Positions 24,187 to 32,573 are shown, numbered from the stretch's first letter. The stretch: 64,000 nucleotides of DNA from an uncultured Oscillibacter sp. (GCA_910576865.1 CAJTKE010000006.1:62001-126000), one strand, 5' to 3'. Program-made: numbers and translations. The notes: generated from the letters alone by a model not told the origin.

Positions 24187-24453
24187 ATGAGCTATGAGAT
24201 CGACCGAAAAGATATAGAACAGCTGCTGCGGGAGGCAGGGTGCGAGGACCGCTTTGTCCGCATTTTCCTGAACACGATGGACGGAGGCAGCGTGGAGGCA
24301 CAGCTCCATCTGCTCCAGGACCAGAGGCGCCGCCAGCTGGACCAGGTGCATGTGGAAGAGAAGAAGCTGGACAAGCTGGACTATCTGCGATATACGCAGG
24401 AGAAGCAGCTTTCCGCCTGTACGAAGAGCAAATGGGAAAAACTTCGGACATGA
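24187..24453 (+). CDS. Small unknown protein divergent from LysR
   Basis: An 88-aa charged, mostly helical protein (MSYEIDRKDIEQLLREAGCE...). The segment from about 45 to 75 could form a coiled coil (LLQDQRRRQLDQVHVEEKKL). AAGGAGG lies 9 nt before the ATG, and a consensus promoter is upstream, divergent from the LysR remnant. I do not recognise a named family. The position opposite a LysR gene of a flavodoxin cluster suggests it belonged to that regulator's target operon. Confidence 0.65.
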   Translation: MSYEIDRKDIEQLLREAGCEDRFVRIFLNTMDGGSVEAQLHLLQDQRRRQLDQVHVEEKKLDKLDYLRYTQEKQLSACTKSKWEKLRT

Positions 24454-24638
24454 GCCGAATCCACAAACGGAATCTCCCAACCTGTCTGTTCCTGCGGACG
24501 CAGTTTGTGTTCCTGGACTTCGAGGAACCGAAGCCGCTGTTTTACCTGGATGTTCTCGCCATGATGGGGCTGTTCATTTTCCTGGCTCACTATGGCGCGA
24601 AGCGATTGAAACGAACAAAGGAGAGATCGGCTTTATGA
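24450..24638 (+). CDS. Small single-pass membrane protein
   Basis: A 62-aa frame starting with an ATG that overlaps the previous stop (ATGA, 24450-24453), so it is probably coupled to the 88-aa gene. A hydrophobic stretch (FYLDVLAMMGLFIFLAHYG) lies at about residues 31-50, and a basic end follows (AKRLKRTKERSAL). The gene runs straight into a flavodoxin fragment and may itself be shortened by the rearrangement there. Unknown family. Confidence 0.4.
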   Translation: MSRIHKRNLPTCLFLRTQFVFLDFEEPKPLFYLDVLAMMGLFIFLAHYGAKRLKRTKERSAL

Positions 24639-24824
24639 AAAACCGTCATTCCCTTCGTCACCCACGGCACCGGCGGGCTTTCCGGCACCATCCGGGACCT
24701 GACCGCCGCGCTGCCGGATGACGTGACGGTTCTGGAGGCCATCGGTGTGTACCGCCCGGAGGTGGACAGCTCCCGTTCCGCCGTGGAGGCCTGGGTGGAT
24801 GGACTGAATCTGGATATTGGATAG
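24639..24824 (+). pseudogene. Flavodoxin C-terminal fragment
   Basis: A 61-codon frame without a start (KTVIPFVTHGTGGLSGTIRD, then EAWVDGLNLDIG and TAG). This is the end of a flavodoxin lipoprotein of the kind found elsewhere in the window (compare IVPFCTSGSSGIGSS). The front of the gene is missing; an ATG at 24635 is in another frame. It is the third flavodoxin piece in 6 kb. Confidence 0.65.
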
Positions 24825-24928
24825 GAGAAAAATTACATGAAAGTGACCGTTATCACGCGAGAGAGGTCTTGACATGGAGTGCGCTCCAAAATATATAATC
24901 CACCCAACCCGGAAAAAGGAGGCCCGCC

Positions 24929-25447
24929 ATGCTTGATGTTCTGCACCGGGAGGGCATTTATCTCTGGTATTACTTCACCCTCCAACTCTCCCAGATTTTC
25001 CGGTATTGGGTTCTCGGCATGGTGCTGGGGTCCTTGATCTCCGTCTTTGCCAAGGACTACCTTCACGGCCTGGTTCGGTCCATGGGCGGGAAACAGCTGG
25101 GGGTTCTGGGCGTGGTGCTGTCGGCTCTGTTCCAGCGGTATGTTCCCTCGGAGCTTGTGGCAAGTCTGTTCGGCGAAAACGAGGGCTTCGGCATCCTCAT
25201 GGCGGCGACCATCGGCGTTCCCCTCTACGCCTGCGGCGGCGGGACAATTCCCCTGCTCCAGGCGTGGCTGGCGGACGGCATGAGTTTGGGCAGCGCGGCG
25301 GCGTTCATGATTACCGGGCCCGCCACCAAGATCACCAACCTGGGGGCCGTCAAGATCGTCCTGGGAGCGAAACGCTTTGCCCTTTATCTGACCTTTACCA
25401 TCCTGTTTGCCTTATTGACGGGATGGCTGGTAAATTTGACCTTTTGA
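24929..25447 (+). CDS. ArsP/UPF0718-type permease with large in-frame deletion
   Basis: A 172-aa membrane protein. The first 55 residues match the start of the permease family PF03773 (YYFTLQLSQIFRYWVLGMVL). Residues about 72-172 match its end (QRYVPSELVASLFGENEGFG, GVPLYACGGGTIPLLQAWL, ITGPATKITNLGA). The family is usually 300 aa or more, so roughly 150 residues between are missing. The join falls at LSALF, a motif that in relatives precedes QRYVP, so recombination at a short direct repeat probably removed the centre. The start has AAAGGAGG upstream, so a product can be made, but transport activity is doubtful. An SLH-DUF362 gene follows after 13 bp. Confidence 0.7.
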   Translation: MLDVLHREGIYLWYYFTLQLSQIFRYWVLGMVLGSLISVFAKDYLHGLVRSMGGKQLGVLGVVLSALFQRYVPSELVASLFGENEGFGILMAATIGVPLYACGGGTIPLLQAWLADGMSLGSAAAFMITGPATKITNLGAVKIVLGAKRFALYLTFTILFALLTGWLVNLTF

Positions 25448-25460
25448 AGGAGGCTGAACC

Positions 25461-26762
25461 ATGAAACTTACGAAAATCCTGGCGGCGCTGCTGGTCCTTG
25501 CGCTGGCTCTGTCCGCCTGTTCCGCCGCCGCCGTGGAGGAACCGGAGACCGGAATGGGCTTGGCGGTTCCCTGGGAGGGGTCCGCGGGCGCGTCCGGCTT
25601 CACGGACATTCCCGCCGGGGCTTACTACGAAACCGCCGCCAACTGGTGCCGGGAACAAGGCATCCTTACGGGAGATACCTTTGCCCCGGACGCCGCTATG
25701 ACTCGGGCCACGGTGGCGGACGCCCTGTACCGGGCGGAGGGCAGCCCGGCGGTGACTGCCGCCGCCTTCCCGGATGTGCCCGCCGGGAGCCAGTACGCTG
25801 ACGCCTCCTCCTGGGCCTCCGCTAATGGCGTAATGGGAGGCTGTGCCGACGGGCGCTTCGGCGCGGCGGACCCGGTAACCCGCCAGCAGATGGCGGCGGT
25901 GCTGTGGCGCTATGCCGGAAGCCCGAGTGCGGCGGCGGGAGAGGATTTCGCCGATGAATCCGCGATTGCGTCCCACGCCAGAACGGCGGTGGACTGGGCA
26001 AGAGCAAACGGCGTCATCAATGGCAAGGAAGGCAACCGCTTCGACCCTGCGGGAACCCTGACAAGAGCCCAGACGGCGGCCATCCTCTACCGCTATCTCA
26101 ACCAGGCGGGGCAGGAATCCGCCCCGCCTGAAACCGGGGACGCCCCCGCCGTCTATATGACCACGGACATCTCCTCCGAGGGCCTGATGAAGATCTACGA
26201 GTCCCTGGGACATCCCGCCCAGGGAGAGAAGGTAGCAGTCAAGCTGAGCATGGGCGAGCCGGGAGGCCACAACTTCCTCCAGCCCTCTCTGATCGAGGCG
26301 CTGGTGAAAAAGGTGGACGGCACCATTGTAGACAGCAACACCGCCTACGGCGGACGGCGGGCCAGCACCGCCGGGAAGATGCTCCAGCATTCCGGAGGAC
26401 ACAGCTCCACCAGCTGGGGCGGCGGCATCCAGGATCAGTTCCTGGAAGCTATGGCGGAAGCCGCGAAATCTGTGGACGACTATATGGGGGAGAATATCCT
26501 CTATATCAGCGTCATGAACAAGCTGTCCGTGGACTGTGACTGTGACAGCAACCCGGCGGAGCCGGATATGCACGATATTGGAATTCTGGCTTCCCTGGAC
26601 CCGGTGGCTTTGGATCAGGCCTGCGTGGACTTGGTCTACACGGCGGAGGACGGCGCGTCGCTGATCCAGCGCATTGAGTCCCGCAACGGCATCCATACCC
26701 TGGAGCACGCGGAGAAGATCGGCCTTGGAAGCCGGGAGTACCGGCTGGTCAGCATTGATTGA
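25461..26762 (+). CDS. SLH x3 - DUF362 lipoprotein, internally deleted
   Basis: A 433-aa protein. The lipoprotein signal ends at LSAC (residue about 20). Three SLH modules follow (about 45-215; CADGRFGAADPVTRQQMAAV), then a DUF362 domain from about 230 (VYMTTDISSEGLMKIYESLG, KLSMGEPGGHNFLQPSLIEA, VMNKLSVDCDCD, DIGILASLDPVALDQACVDL). In relatives about 70 residues with the GHQMGGFGGAIKN-type motif stand between RRAST and the SSTSWGGG-like stretch; here they are replaced by AGKMLQHSGGH. The deletion keeps frame. DUF362 proteins bind an Fe-S-associated CDCD motif, still present. Likely a cell-surface redox protein, probably inactive. Confidence 0.7.
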   Translation: MKLTKILAALLVLALALSACSAAAVEEPETGMGLAVPWEGSAGASGFTDIPAGAYYETAANWCREQGILTGDTFAPDAAMTRATVADALYRAEGSPAVTAAAFPDVPAGSQYADASSWASANGVMGGCADGRFGAADPVTRQQMAAVLWRYAGSPSAAAGEDFADESAIASHARTAVDWARANGVINGKEGNRFDPAGTLTRAQTAAILYRYLNQAGQESAPPETGDAPAVYMTTDISSEGLMKIYESLGHPAQGEKVAVKLSMGEPGGHNFLQPSLIEALVKKVDGTIVDSNTAYGGRRASTAGKMLQHSGGHSSTSWGGGIQDQFLEAMAEAAKSVDDYMGENILYISVMNKLSVDCDCDSNPAEPDMHDIGILASLDPVALDQACVDLVYTAEDGASLIQRIESRNGIHTLEHAEKIGLGSREYRLVSID

Positions 26763-27168
26763 CACGGTTACGGTTATTGTAAAAAAAGAGAAGTGGGACC
26801 GCCTTTCGAACTTCTTATCGAAAAACAGCCCTGTTTTACGCTGTGTCCACTGAAATAATCGCGTTTTCAAAAAGTCTTGGTGAAGGCGCTTTTTCGTTTT
26901 TGGTTTCGCCTTACGTCTGCATTTTTTGCTATTGCTAGAAATAAACCAGCAAAGATATCATAACTTCTGCATATTTTCGCAACTTCTTGGCGCATTTGAA
27001 ACGTTGGAAAATCGTTAGGCCCACGTCTTGACCTACACTGGCTGGCAGTTGGCGGCTTTGCCGGTTACTGCCAGCTCGTTCCCTTTGGGTGCGGCGAAAT
27101 GACCGGAAAGGGCTAGAGAGGATGAAAGAGCGCCGGCGAGAAAACTTCTGCCCTCCGGCGCTTGGTCT
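26763..27168. other. Non-coding AT-rich stretch
   Basis: No gene seen. T-rich tracts (TTTTTCGTTTTTGGTTTCGCC) and a short CGCCGG...CCGGCG inverted repeat just past the integrase stop (27132-27159) may be its terminator. The base composition is lower in GC than either side, consistent with remains of an element end, but I found no inverted terminal repeats. Confidence 0.35.
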
Positions 27169-28074
27169 TTACATGACCTCCGCCATGAAGCCATCGATTT
27201 TCTTTACGGCGTCCTTCTGCATCTCTTTCGTCACGTTGGTGTAGATGTCCAGCGTAAACTCCGCCGAGTAGTGACCCAGCATCCCGGAGACGGTCTTGAT
27301 GTCCACGCCATTTTGCAGGGCCATTGTGGCAAAGGCCCTTCGCAGAGCATGGAAACGGACGTGTTCCTCAATGCCCGCCCGCTTCAGCAGCTTTTTGTGA
27401 ATCCTGCCGACGCAGTCCGGGCCATACATTCCGTCTGTTACCGGGGAGGGGAAGAGGTAGGGACTGAACGGATGGTTTTTGCGGTCCTCCACTAGAAGAT
27501 GGATGGTCTCATCATCAACATACACGGTCCGAACAGAATTTTTTGTCTTCGGTTCTGTTACTCGCAGTTCACCTTTGCCCCTGGCTACTGACTTTGAGAC
27601 TGTCAGGCACTTTTCCTTGATGTTCAAGTCCGTCCAGAGGAGCGCCAGCAACTCGCCTCGCCGGAGGCCGGTGGTCAACTCCAGATAGAACATTGGGAGG
27701 ACACCATGTTCCTCTGCCGCTCGGAGGTAGTCACCCGGCTTCTCCGGTGGGATGATCTGCATTTCCTTTTTCTCTTTTGGCGGCAGCTTGCAGTTGGCGG
27801 CAGGGTTGTACGGAATCAGCCGTTCCATCACCGCTTGATCCAGGCATTGCCGGAACATTGCGTGAAGGCTGCGGACCGTCTTGTTGCTGAGTCCTGAACT
27901 TGCCATACCTTCATAGCGTTGGATACGACCGCTCTCTCTGGTGCTGTTGTAGAATTTCTGGATGTCCAGTGTGGTGAGTTTCCGAAGTGTGTATGATGCG
28001 CATAGAGCATAGAAGATTTGAAAGGGGACAGTTTTATATGGAGGCGTACCGCGAAGCGGCACTTTTCTTCTCAT
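27169..28074 (-). pseudogene. Tyrosine integrase lacking its N-terminal arm domain
   Basis: From residue about 30 of this frame the protein is a phage/ICE-type tyrosine recombinase. A core-binding domain begins LRKLTTLDIQKFYNSTRESG, then comes the catalytic domain with Arg (TTGLRRGELLALLW), the H-x-x-R box (HALRRAFAT), and His plus Tyr (GMLGHYSAEFTLDIYTNV). The catalytic R, H, R, H and Y are all present. The usual 60-100-residue arm-binding domain is missing. The first 30 residues (RRKVPLRGTPPYKTVPF...) do not resemble integrase, and no good ribosome binding site precedes any start. I read it as a 5'-truncated integrase of a lost integrative element. Confidence 0.7.
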
Positions 28075-28083
28075 TTTTCTTTC

Positions 28084-28196
28084 TTCCGACCACCTGTCAA
28101 AGCAAATAGTTGAGATTCCGACCACCTGGCGAGAGTCCCCGACCCGCTCTGCGGGGCAGTGTTTACTGGCAGGGGGCGCCAAAGCGACCCCCTGCC
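28084..28196. repeat. Direct repeats and stem-loops behind the integrase
   Basis: TTCCGACCACCTG occurs twice (28084-28096 and 28116-28128). Two hairpins follow: CCCGC-TCT-GCGGG (28144-28156) and GGCAGGGGG / CCCCCTGCC (28168-28196). The GC-rich hairpins with GCAGTGTTTACTGGCAGGGG between them look like conjugative-element DNA near transfer genes, from memory only. The direct repeats could be integrase arm sites. Confidence 0.4.
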
Positions 28197-28340
28197 TTTA
28201 TCCCGCTATAATTTCAACCAGGGCAAAACCTCGTAAGAATATCCAAAGGAATCGACAACGCCAAGCGCAGCCACATGGTTCGTGTCATCGACTCGGAGGG
28301 GCGGACAGTGTGCAAGCCCTTCTCCATCCGCAACAGCTGC

Positions 28341-28889
28341 TCAGGCTGCAACGCACTGCTGGAACGGCTGCGGAAACTCACAAACCACAAGAGCGAGGTT
28401 GTTGCCTTTCCATTTCATTCCACTCTTATCGAAGCGGCTACTGAGCTCCACTGTAATGAGTCCCATCTCCAAAAGGGTGCTGACGCTTTTTATCGCAGTG
28501 TTCTTTGCCAACCCTGTTGCGGTAGCGATGGTGTTGCAGCTCGGGTGGCAGGTGTGCGTCTGTCGGTCCTCGATCAGCGGCAGATAGGTGTAGACCATAA
28601 ACGCAGAGGTTGGAAGCCGTAGCAGGAATACCTCGTTGGGCAGAGTGAAAAATTTTTTGCTGGTGATGTGCCGAACGTCCAGAGTAAGAGACCATTCAGC
28701 AGTGACGATACCCCTATCCGCCAGAGCCTCCGGATGCTTTTTTGTTGTACTCGCCGACAGATGAACACGTTCCGCAACCATTTCAGGAGTGAGTTGGTTT
28801 ATCTGACCGTGGGAGCGGTGATAGCCGAGGTAAGAAAAAATTACGAACGCAGCAGGGCTCAAATGTCTGTTGATTATTCCTAAAATCAT
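28341..28889 (-). CDS. Helix-turn-helix protein of a mobile element (replication-initiator-like)
   Basis: A 182-aa protein with two winged-helix-like parts: LSPAAFVIFSYLGYHRSHGQ with TPEMVAERVHLSASTTKKHP, and CNTIATATGLAKNTAIKSVS with LLEMGLITVE. This double-HTH form is common in conjugative transposons and plasmids of Clostridia, where it is annotated as a replication initiator or HTH protein. The N-terminus looks short, and no strong ribosome binding site precedes the ATG at 28889, so the gene may be 5'-truncated. It lies near the integrase remnant and DUF6076 remnant, all relics of one element. Confidence 0.55.
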   Translation of the reverse strand: MILGIINRHLSPAAFVIFSYLGYHRSHGQINQLTPEMVAERVHLSASTTKKHPEALADRGIVTAEWSLTLDVRHITSKKFFTLPNEVFLLRLPTSAFMVYTYLPLIEDRQTHTCHPSCNTIATATGLAKNTAIKSVSTLLEMGLITVELSSRFDKSGMKWKGNNLALVVCEFPQPFQQCVAA

Positions 28890-28987
28890 GCTATAGTCTA
28901 TTTGTGGATGCCGCCATGGTAACGCGGCAAAAGAGAATCGTCATTACATATTTTTGAAACATAATCTATTTTCGAGGAGACCATACT

Positions 28988-29517
28988 ATGAACTTCCCGA
29001 AACTGGCTTTTCCGATAACTGTGGATTTCTGCAGCGTTGGATATTGGATTGAAAATCAGGGGCCCTTCAAGTACGGTGCCGCTGTTACCGCGTTCTTTAT
29101 AGATGGAGACATCACGGAAGCCGCCAATGAGGGCATTTCGTTGCTTCGAGATTTGGAGCGTCAGCTTCAAACCTTTGGCAGTCACCTCAAGCCTTACATG
29201 AAAGAGCGGGAGATGGATGCGATGCTGTTTCTCCAGCCGGAAAAACAGGCGGTGGCTTGTCCCATGTGCTTTGCTTTTCATCCTATTGAGGACGGCACTG
29301 GAGTCATGGCGGAGCGGTATGTGTTTTCCTCTCTGCGTGATTTTCTCTATGTGGAATTAGGGAAGGCCATCGAGCACGGCAACGCGCCGCGCCAGTGCCG
29401 TCTGTGCAGGCGACGGAGGAGAGAGACGCCGCGATTGAAAAAGTGAAAGAGGCTTTGGACGAGGATTTGAAGGCGCAGATCATCGAGGAGCTGTGGAAGA
29501 AACTGAACCGCCAGTGA
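28988..29517 (+). pseudogene. DUF6076-like gene, truncated and out-of-frame fusion
   Basis: The frame from the ATG at 28988 (GAGGAG 9 nt upstream) gives 152 aa. It is normal up to YVELGKAIEHGNAPRQCRLC, where a zinc-binding CxxC pair is expected to continue, then turns into Arg-rich nonsense and ends at 29446. From about 29410 another frame reads ATEERDAAIEKVKEALDEDL and ends ELWKKLNRQ at 29517. That is a plausible C-terminus, either of the same family or of a second gene. A deletion with frame change explains both. DUF6076 is my recollection of the family name for element-borne proteins of this type. Confidence 0.5.
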
Positions 29518-29574
29518 GCGCGGCCCTATCTTTGTATACACAGGTGCAAACTATTTGAACAAGGAGAATTTGAT

Positions 29575-30963
29575 ATGCCGATTCTTGGAGCGGTCATCGC
29601 CCCACATCCGCCGCTGATTATCCCCACCGTGGGCCGTGGGCGGGAACGGGAGGTTCAGGCCACCATTGACGCTTACCGGACCGCCGCGAAGCAAGTGGCG
29701 GCCTGGGAACCGGAGGCGCTGATCATCACCTCCCCCCACCAAATCATGTATACCGACTACTTCCACATCTCCCCGGGACGGAGCGCCGCCGGTGACATGT
29801 CCACCTTCGGCGCGCCTGAAACGCGGCTGACGATCCGGTACGATGAGGGGCTGCGGGAGGAACTCGTTCGCCGAGCGGAGTCTGCCGGTCTCCGGGCCGG
29901 GACCCTGGGAGAGCGGGACCCCTTCCTGGATCACGGGACCTTCCTGCCCCTGTACTTCCTCCGGGAGGCCGGGGTGGACTGTCCCATCCTCCGCGTCGGC
30001 CTGTCCGGGTTTTCTCCCCTGGACCACTACCGGCTGGGACAGTGCATCACTCAGGCGGTGGAGACCCTGGGACGCAAGGCGGTGTTCATCGCCAGCGGCG
30101 ACCTGTCCCACAAGCTGCGGGAGGACGGACCCTACGGCTTCGCCCCAGAGGGGCCGGAGTTTGACTGCCAGATTACCGAGGCTATGGCGGCGGGGGATTT
30201 CCTGCGCTTTTTGACCATGGACCCCACGCTCTGTGACCGGGCGGCGGAGTGCGGCCTCCGGTCCTTCCAAATCATGGCCGGGGCGCTGGACGGTTTGGCG
30301 GTGGAGGCGGAGCTCCTCAGCTACGAGGGCGTCACCGGCGTGGGCTACGGGGTGGCCACCTTCACTGTCACTGGCCCGAACGAAAACCGCCGGTTCGGGG
30401 AACAGTGCGCGGAGTTGGAACAGGTCCGGCTGGCGGAGAAAAAGGTCTCCGAGGACCCTTGGGTTAAACTGGCCCGTCTGTCCTTGGAAACCTATGTGAA
30501 AACTGGAAAACGGCTGGAGCGTCTGCCGGAGGGTCTGCCCGCCGAAATGACGGACCGGGCCGCCGGGGCCTTCGTCTCCCTCCACGCCCACGGCCGGCTC
30601 CGGGGCTGCATCGGCACCACCGGGCCCACCACGGGGAGCGTGGCCTGGGAGATTGTCCAGAACGCGGTTTCTGCCTGTTCTCGGGACCCCCGGTTCATTC
30701 CGGTCGGTGTGGAGGAGCTGGACAGCCTGGAATACGGCGTGGACGTGTTGGGCCAGCCGGAACCCATCTCCTCTCCGGCAGAGCTGGATGTGAAAAAGTA
30801 CGGCGTGATCGTCTCCTGCGGCGGTCGGCGGGGACTGCTGCTGCCTGACCTGGAGGGTGTGGATACGGTAGAGCAGCAGATCGACATCGCCCGGCAGAAG
30901 GGTGGTATCAGTAGCAGGGAAAAATACACTCTGGAGCGGTTTGAGGTGGTGCGGCATTTATGA
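29575..30963 (+). CDS. AmmeMemoRadiSam A/B: Memo-like/LigB domain fused to AMMECR1
   Basis: A 462-aa two-domain protein. Residues about 1-270 have the LigB/Memo-like extradiol-dioxygenase fold (GAVIAPHPPLIIPTVGRGRE, SPHQIMYTDYFHISPG, LDHGTFLPLYFL, FIASGDLSHKL). Residues about 285-455 are an AMMECR1 domain (WVKLARLSLETYVKTGK, GAFVSLHAHGRLRGCIGTTG, YGVIVSCGGRRGLLLPDLEG). Together with the radical SAM gene that overlaps its stop by 4 bp, this forms the AmmeMemoRadiSam system, a conserved set of unknown chemistry. AAGGAG precedes the ATG. Confidence 0.88.
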   Translation: MPILGAVIAPHPPLIIPTVGRGREREVQATIDAYRTAAKQVAAWEPEALIITSPHQIMYTDYFHISPGRSAAGDMSTFGAPETRLTIRYDEGLREELVRRAESAGLRAGTLGERDPFLDHGTFLPLYFLREAGVDCPILRVGLSGFSPLDHYRLGQCITQAVETLGRKAVFIASGDLSHKLREDGPYGFAPEGPEFDCQITEAMAAGDFLRFLTMDPTLCDRAAECGLRSFQIMAGALDGLAVEAELLSYEGVTGVGYGVATFTVTGPNENRRFGEQCAELEQVRLAEKKVSEDPWVKLARLSLETYVKTGKRLERLPEGLPAEMTDRAAGAFVSLHAHGRLRGCIGTTGPTTGSVAWEIVQNAVSACSRDPRFIPVGVEELDSLEYGVDVLGQPEPISSPAELDVKKYGVIVSCGGRRGLLLPDLEGVDTVEQQIDIARQKGGISSREKYTLERFEVVRHL

Positions 30964-31814
30964 TCTGTGAGCTGTGTTTTCACCACTGTGACCTGTCCGA
31001 GGGGCAGGTCGGCTTCTGCCGGGCCAGGGCCTGCCGGGATGGAGCCATTGTCCCGCTGAACTACGGCAAGCTCACCAGCCTGGCCCTGGACCCCATTGAG
31101 AAGAAGCCCTTGCGGCGGTTCCACCCCGGAAGTATGGTTTTGTCCGTGGGCAGCTTCGGGTGCAATCTGCGCTGTCCCTTCTGCCAGAACCACGAGATTT
31201 CCATGGCTGGAAAAGGGGAGATTGAGACCGTGGAGCTCTCCTCGGAGGCTCTGGCGGACAAGGCGTTGGAGCTGCGACCCTGCGGCAATGTCGGGGTGGC
31301 CTACACCTACAACGAGCCGCTGGTGGGCTATGAGTACGTCCGGGACTGCGCCGCCCTGGTCCATGAGCGGGGGATGGTCAACGTCCTGGTCACCAACGGG
31401 ACGATTGAGGAAAAACCCTGGCGGGCGCTGCTGCCGCTCATCGACGCCGCAAACATCGACCTGAAAGGCTTCACGCCTGAGTGGTACAAGAGGCTGGGCG
31501 GGGATTTGGAGACGGTGAAGCGTTCCATCTCCCTGGCGGCGGAGCGGTGCCATGTGGAGGTGACCACCCTCCTGATTCCCGGCGAGAATGACAGCGTGGA
31601 GGAGATCAGAAGTCTGGCCCAGTGGCTGGCATCGGTGGATCGGAACATTCCTCTGCACCTGTCCCGGTTCTTTCCCCGATATCGAATGACAAACCGGCCG
31701 CCCACGCCGGTGGAGCGGGTGGCCCGGCTGGCCGACGCGGCGAGGGAGCATCTTTCTTTTGTGTATACTGGAAGCGGTGGATATGGTAGACCTGGAGGGC
31801 AAGGGCGTCTATGA
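30960..31814 (+). CDS. AmmeMemoRadiSam radical SAM enzyme, C-terminus altered
   Basis: A 284-aa radical SAM protein. Two N-terminal cysteines (CELCFHHC) resemble a metal knuckle. The CxxxCxxC motif for the SAM-binding 4Fe-4S cluster is in GCNLRCPFCQNHEIS (about residues 62-76). GVAYTYNEPLVGYEY and NIDLKGF follow. It starts inside the stop of the Memo/AMMECR1 gene (ATGA). The family ends soon after HLSFVYTG; here the last 17 residues (SGGYGRPGG...) are read out of frame from a type I restriction gene fragment. A recombination therefore removed the natural stop but probably left the enzyme core intact. Confidence 0.85.
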   Translation: MICELCFHHCDLSEGQVGFCRARACRDGAIVPLNYGKLTSLALDPIEKKPLRRFHPGSMVLSVGSFGCNLRCPFCQNHEISMAGKGEIETVELSSEALADKALELRPCGNVGVAYTYNEPLVGYEYVRDCAALVHERGMVNVLVTNGTIEEKPWRALLPLIDAANIDLKGFTPEWYKRLGGDLETVKRSISLAAERCHVEVTTLLIPGENDSVEEIRSLAQWLASVDRNIPLHLSRFFPRYRMTNRPPTPVERVARLADAAREHLSFVYTGSGGYGRPGGQGRL

Positions 31815-31905
31815 GCCGGCCAAGCAGAAAGGCGCGGCAGGACACGACCAGAAAGAACCCTTGGATGAGATCATCGAAAAGATCAACGAGAAATATAGCG
31901 GATAA
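31768..31905 (+). pseudogene. hsdR C-terminal fragment
   Basis: In the frame opposite to the end of the radical SAM gene, 45 codons read LEAVDMVDLEGKGVYEPAKQ, then GHDQKEPLDEIIEKINEKYSG and TAA. The motif PLDEIIEKINEKY is typical of the C-terminal part of type I restriction R subunits, as I remember them. No other part of the restriction system is present in the window. Confidence 0.55.
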
Positions 31906-31933
31906 CGGCAGAATTTCAAGCTCCATAAAGACA

Positions 31934-31971
31934 GAACACCCCCCGGCCCATGACGGATCCGGGGGGTGTTC
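31934..31971. terminator. Hairpin terminator between the rSAM/hsdR scrap and marR
   Basis: A 13-bp perfect stem GAACACCCCCCGG / CCGGGGGGTGTTC, loop 12 nt. Followed by CCCTCTTGC on the plus strand and TGTCTTTATGG on the minus strand, it probably serves both. Confidence 0.75.
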
Positions 31972-31979
31972 CCTCTTGC

Positions 31980-32513
31980 TTACTTTTTTGCTGCAGGGCA
32001 ATCCAGGGCCTCCCTCACAGCCGGGCTCTCTGCCGCCCTGGGGTCCACGTATACGCCATCCTTCAGATAGTACTGGGAATAGAGCGCCACGACGCTGTTC
32101 ATCGTCCGAATCGTAGTCTCCAGGTCCTGCTCCGTCAGGTCCAGTTTTTCCACGGCCCACTCCGCGTGGCCGCCGTCGTAGCGCAGATGGGCCTCGTGCA
32201 CCCGGCGGCCCAGGTCCGTGAGGGTGAGCAGGTATCGCCGCTGGTTTCCCTCCTCCCGCACCCGGAGGACCAGACCCTTTTTCACCAGCTTGTCCACGGC
32301 GACGGAGGTCGCTCCCTTGGTGCGGTACATCCGCTCGGACAGATCGGCCTGGCTGATGCCCTCGAATTGGGCGATCAGCTTGAGGGTATGGGTCTCATTG
32401 GCGTGGAGGGACACGCCCTCGTAGGTCTTGGGCTGCTTCTCGATGGCGGCGATGATCCGCTCCATATTATAGAACTGATCAAGCAGGGCGGTGAAGCAAT
32501 CCGGCTTGGACAT
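31980..32513 (-). CDS. MarR family regulator
   Basis: A 177-aa winged-helix regulator. The DNA-binding part is at about 50-115 (HTLKLIAQFEGISQADLSER, KGATSVAVDKLVKKGLVLRV, the wing EEGNQRRYLLTLTDLG), with helices either side for the dimer. The ATG at 32513 follows AGGAGG by 7 nt, and the gene has its own promoter. It lies just downstream of the permease / EFR1 / PatB-peroxiredoxin operon on the same strand. It probably controls that operon, whose promoter carries TTAAACAGTTTAA-type palindromes that suit a MarR dimer. Confidence 0.85.
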   Translation of the reverse strand: MSKPDCFTALLDQFYNMERIIAAIEKQPKTYEGVSLHANETHTLKLIAQFEGISQADLSERMYRTKGATSVAVDKLVKKGLVLRVREEGNQRRYLLTLTDLGRRVHEAHLRYDGGHAEWAVEKLDLTEQDLETTIRTMNSVVALYSQYYLKDGVYVDPRAAESPAVREALDCPAAKK

Positions 32514-32544
32514 GGCGGTTTCCTCCTGGAACGTTGATAGGAAC

Positions 32545-32573
32545 ATCTTACCACATCCGCCGCCCTTTGGCAA
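32545..32573 (-). promoter_or_regulatory. Promoter of the marR gene
   Basis: TTGCCA (32573-32568), 17-bp spacer, TAAGAT (32550-32545) on the minus strand. Confidence 0.6.

Noticed and set aside
26763..27168. Possible insertion-sequence end
   Set aside because: AT-rich and gene-free, but I found no terminal inverted repeats, target duplication or transposase piece.
29575..30963. Reading the fused gene as two separate AmmeMemoRadiSam genes
   Set aside because: There is no stop, start or binding site between the LigB/Memo and AMMECR1 parts; it is one continuous frame.
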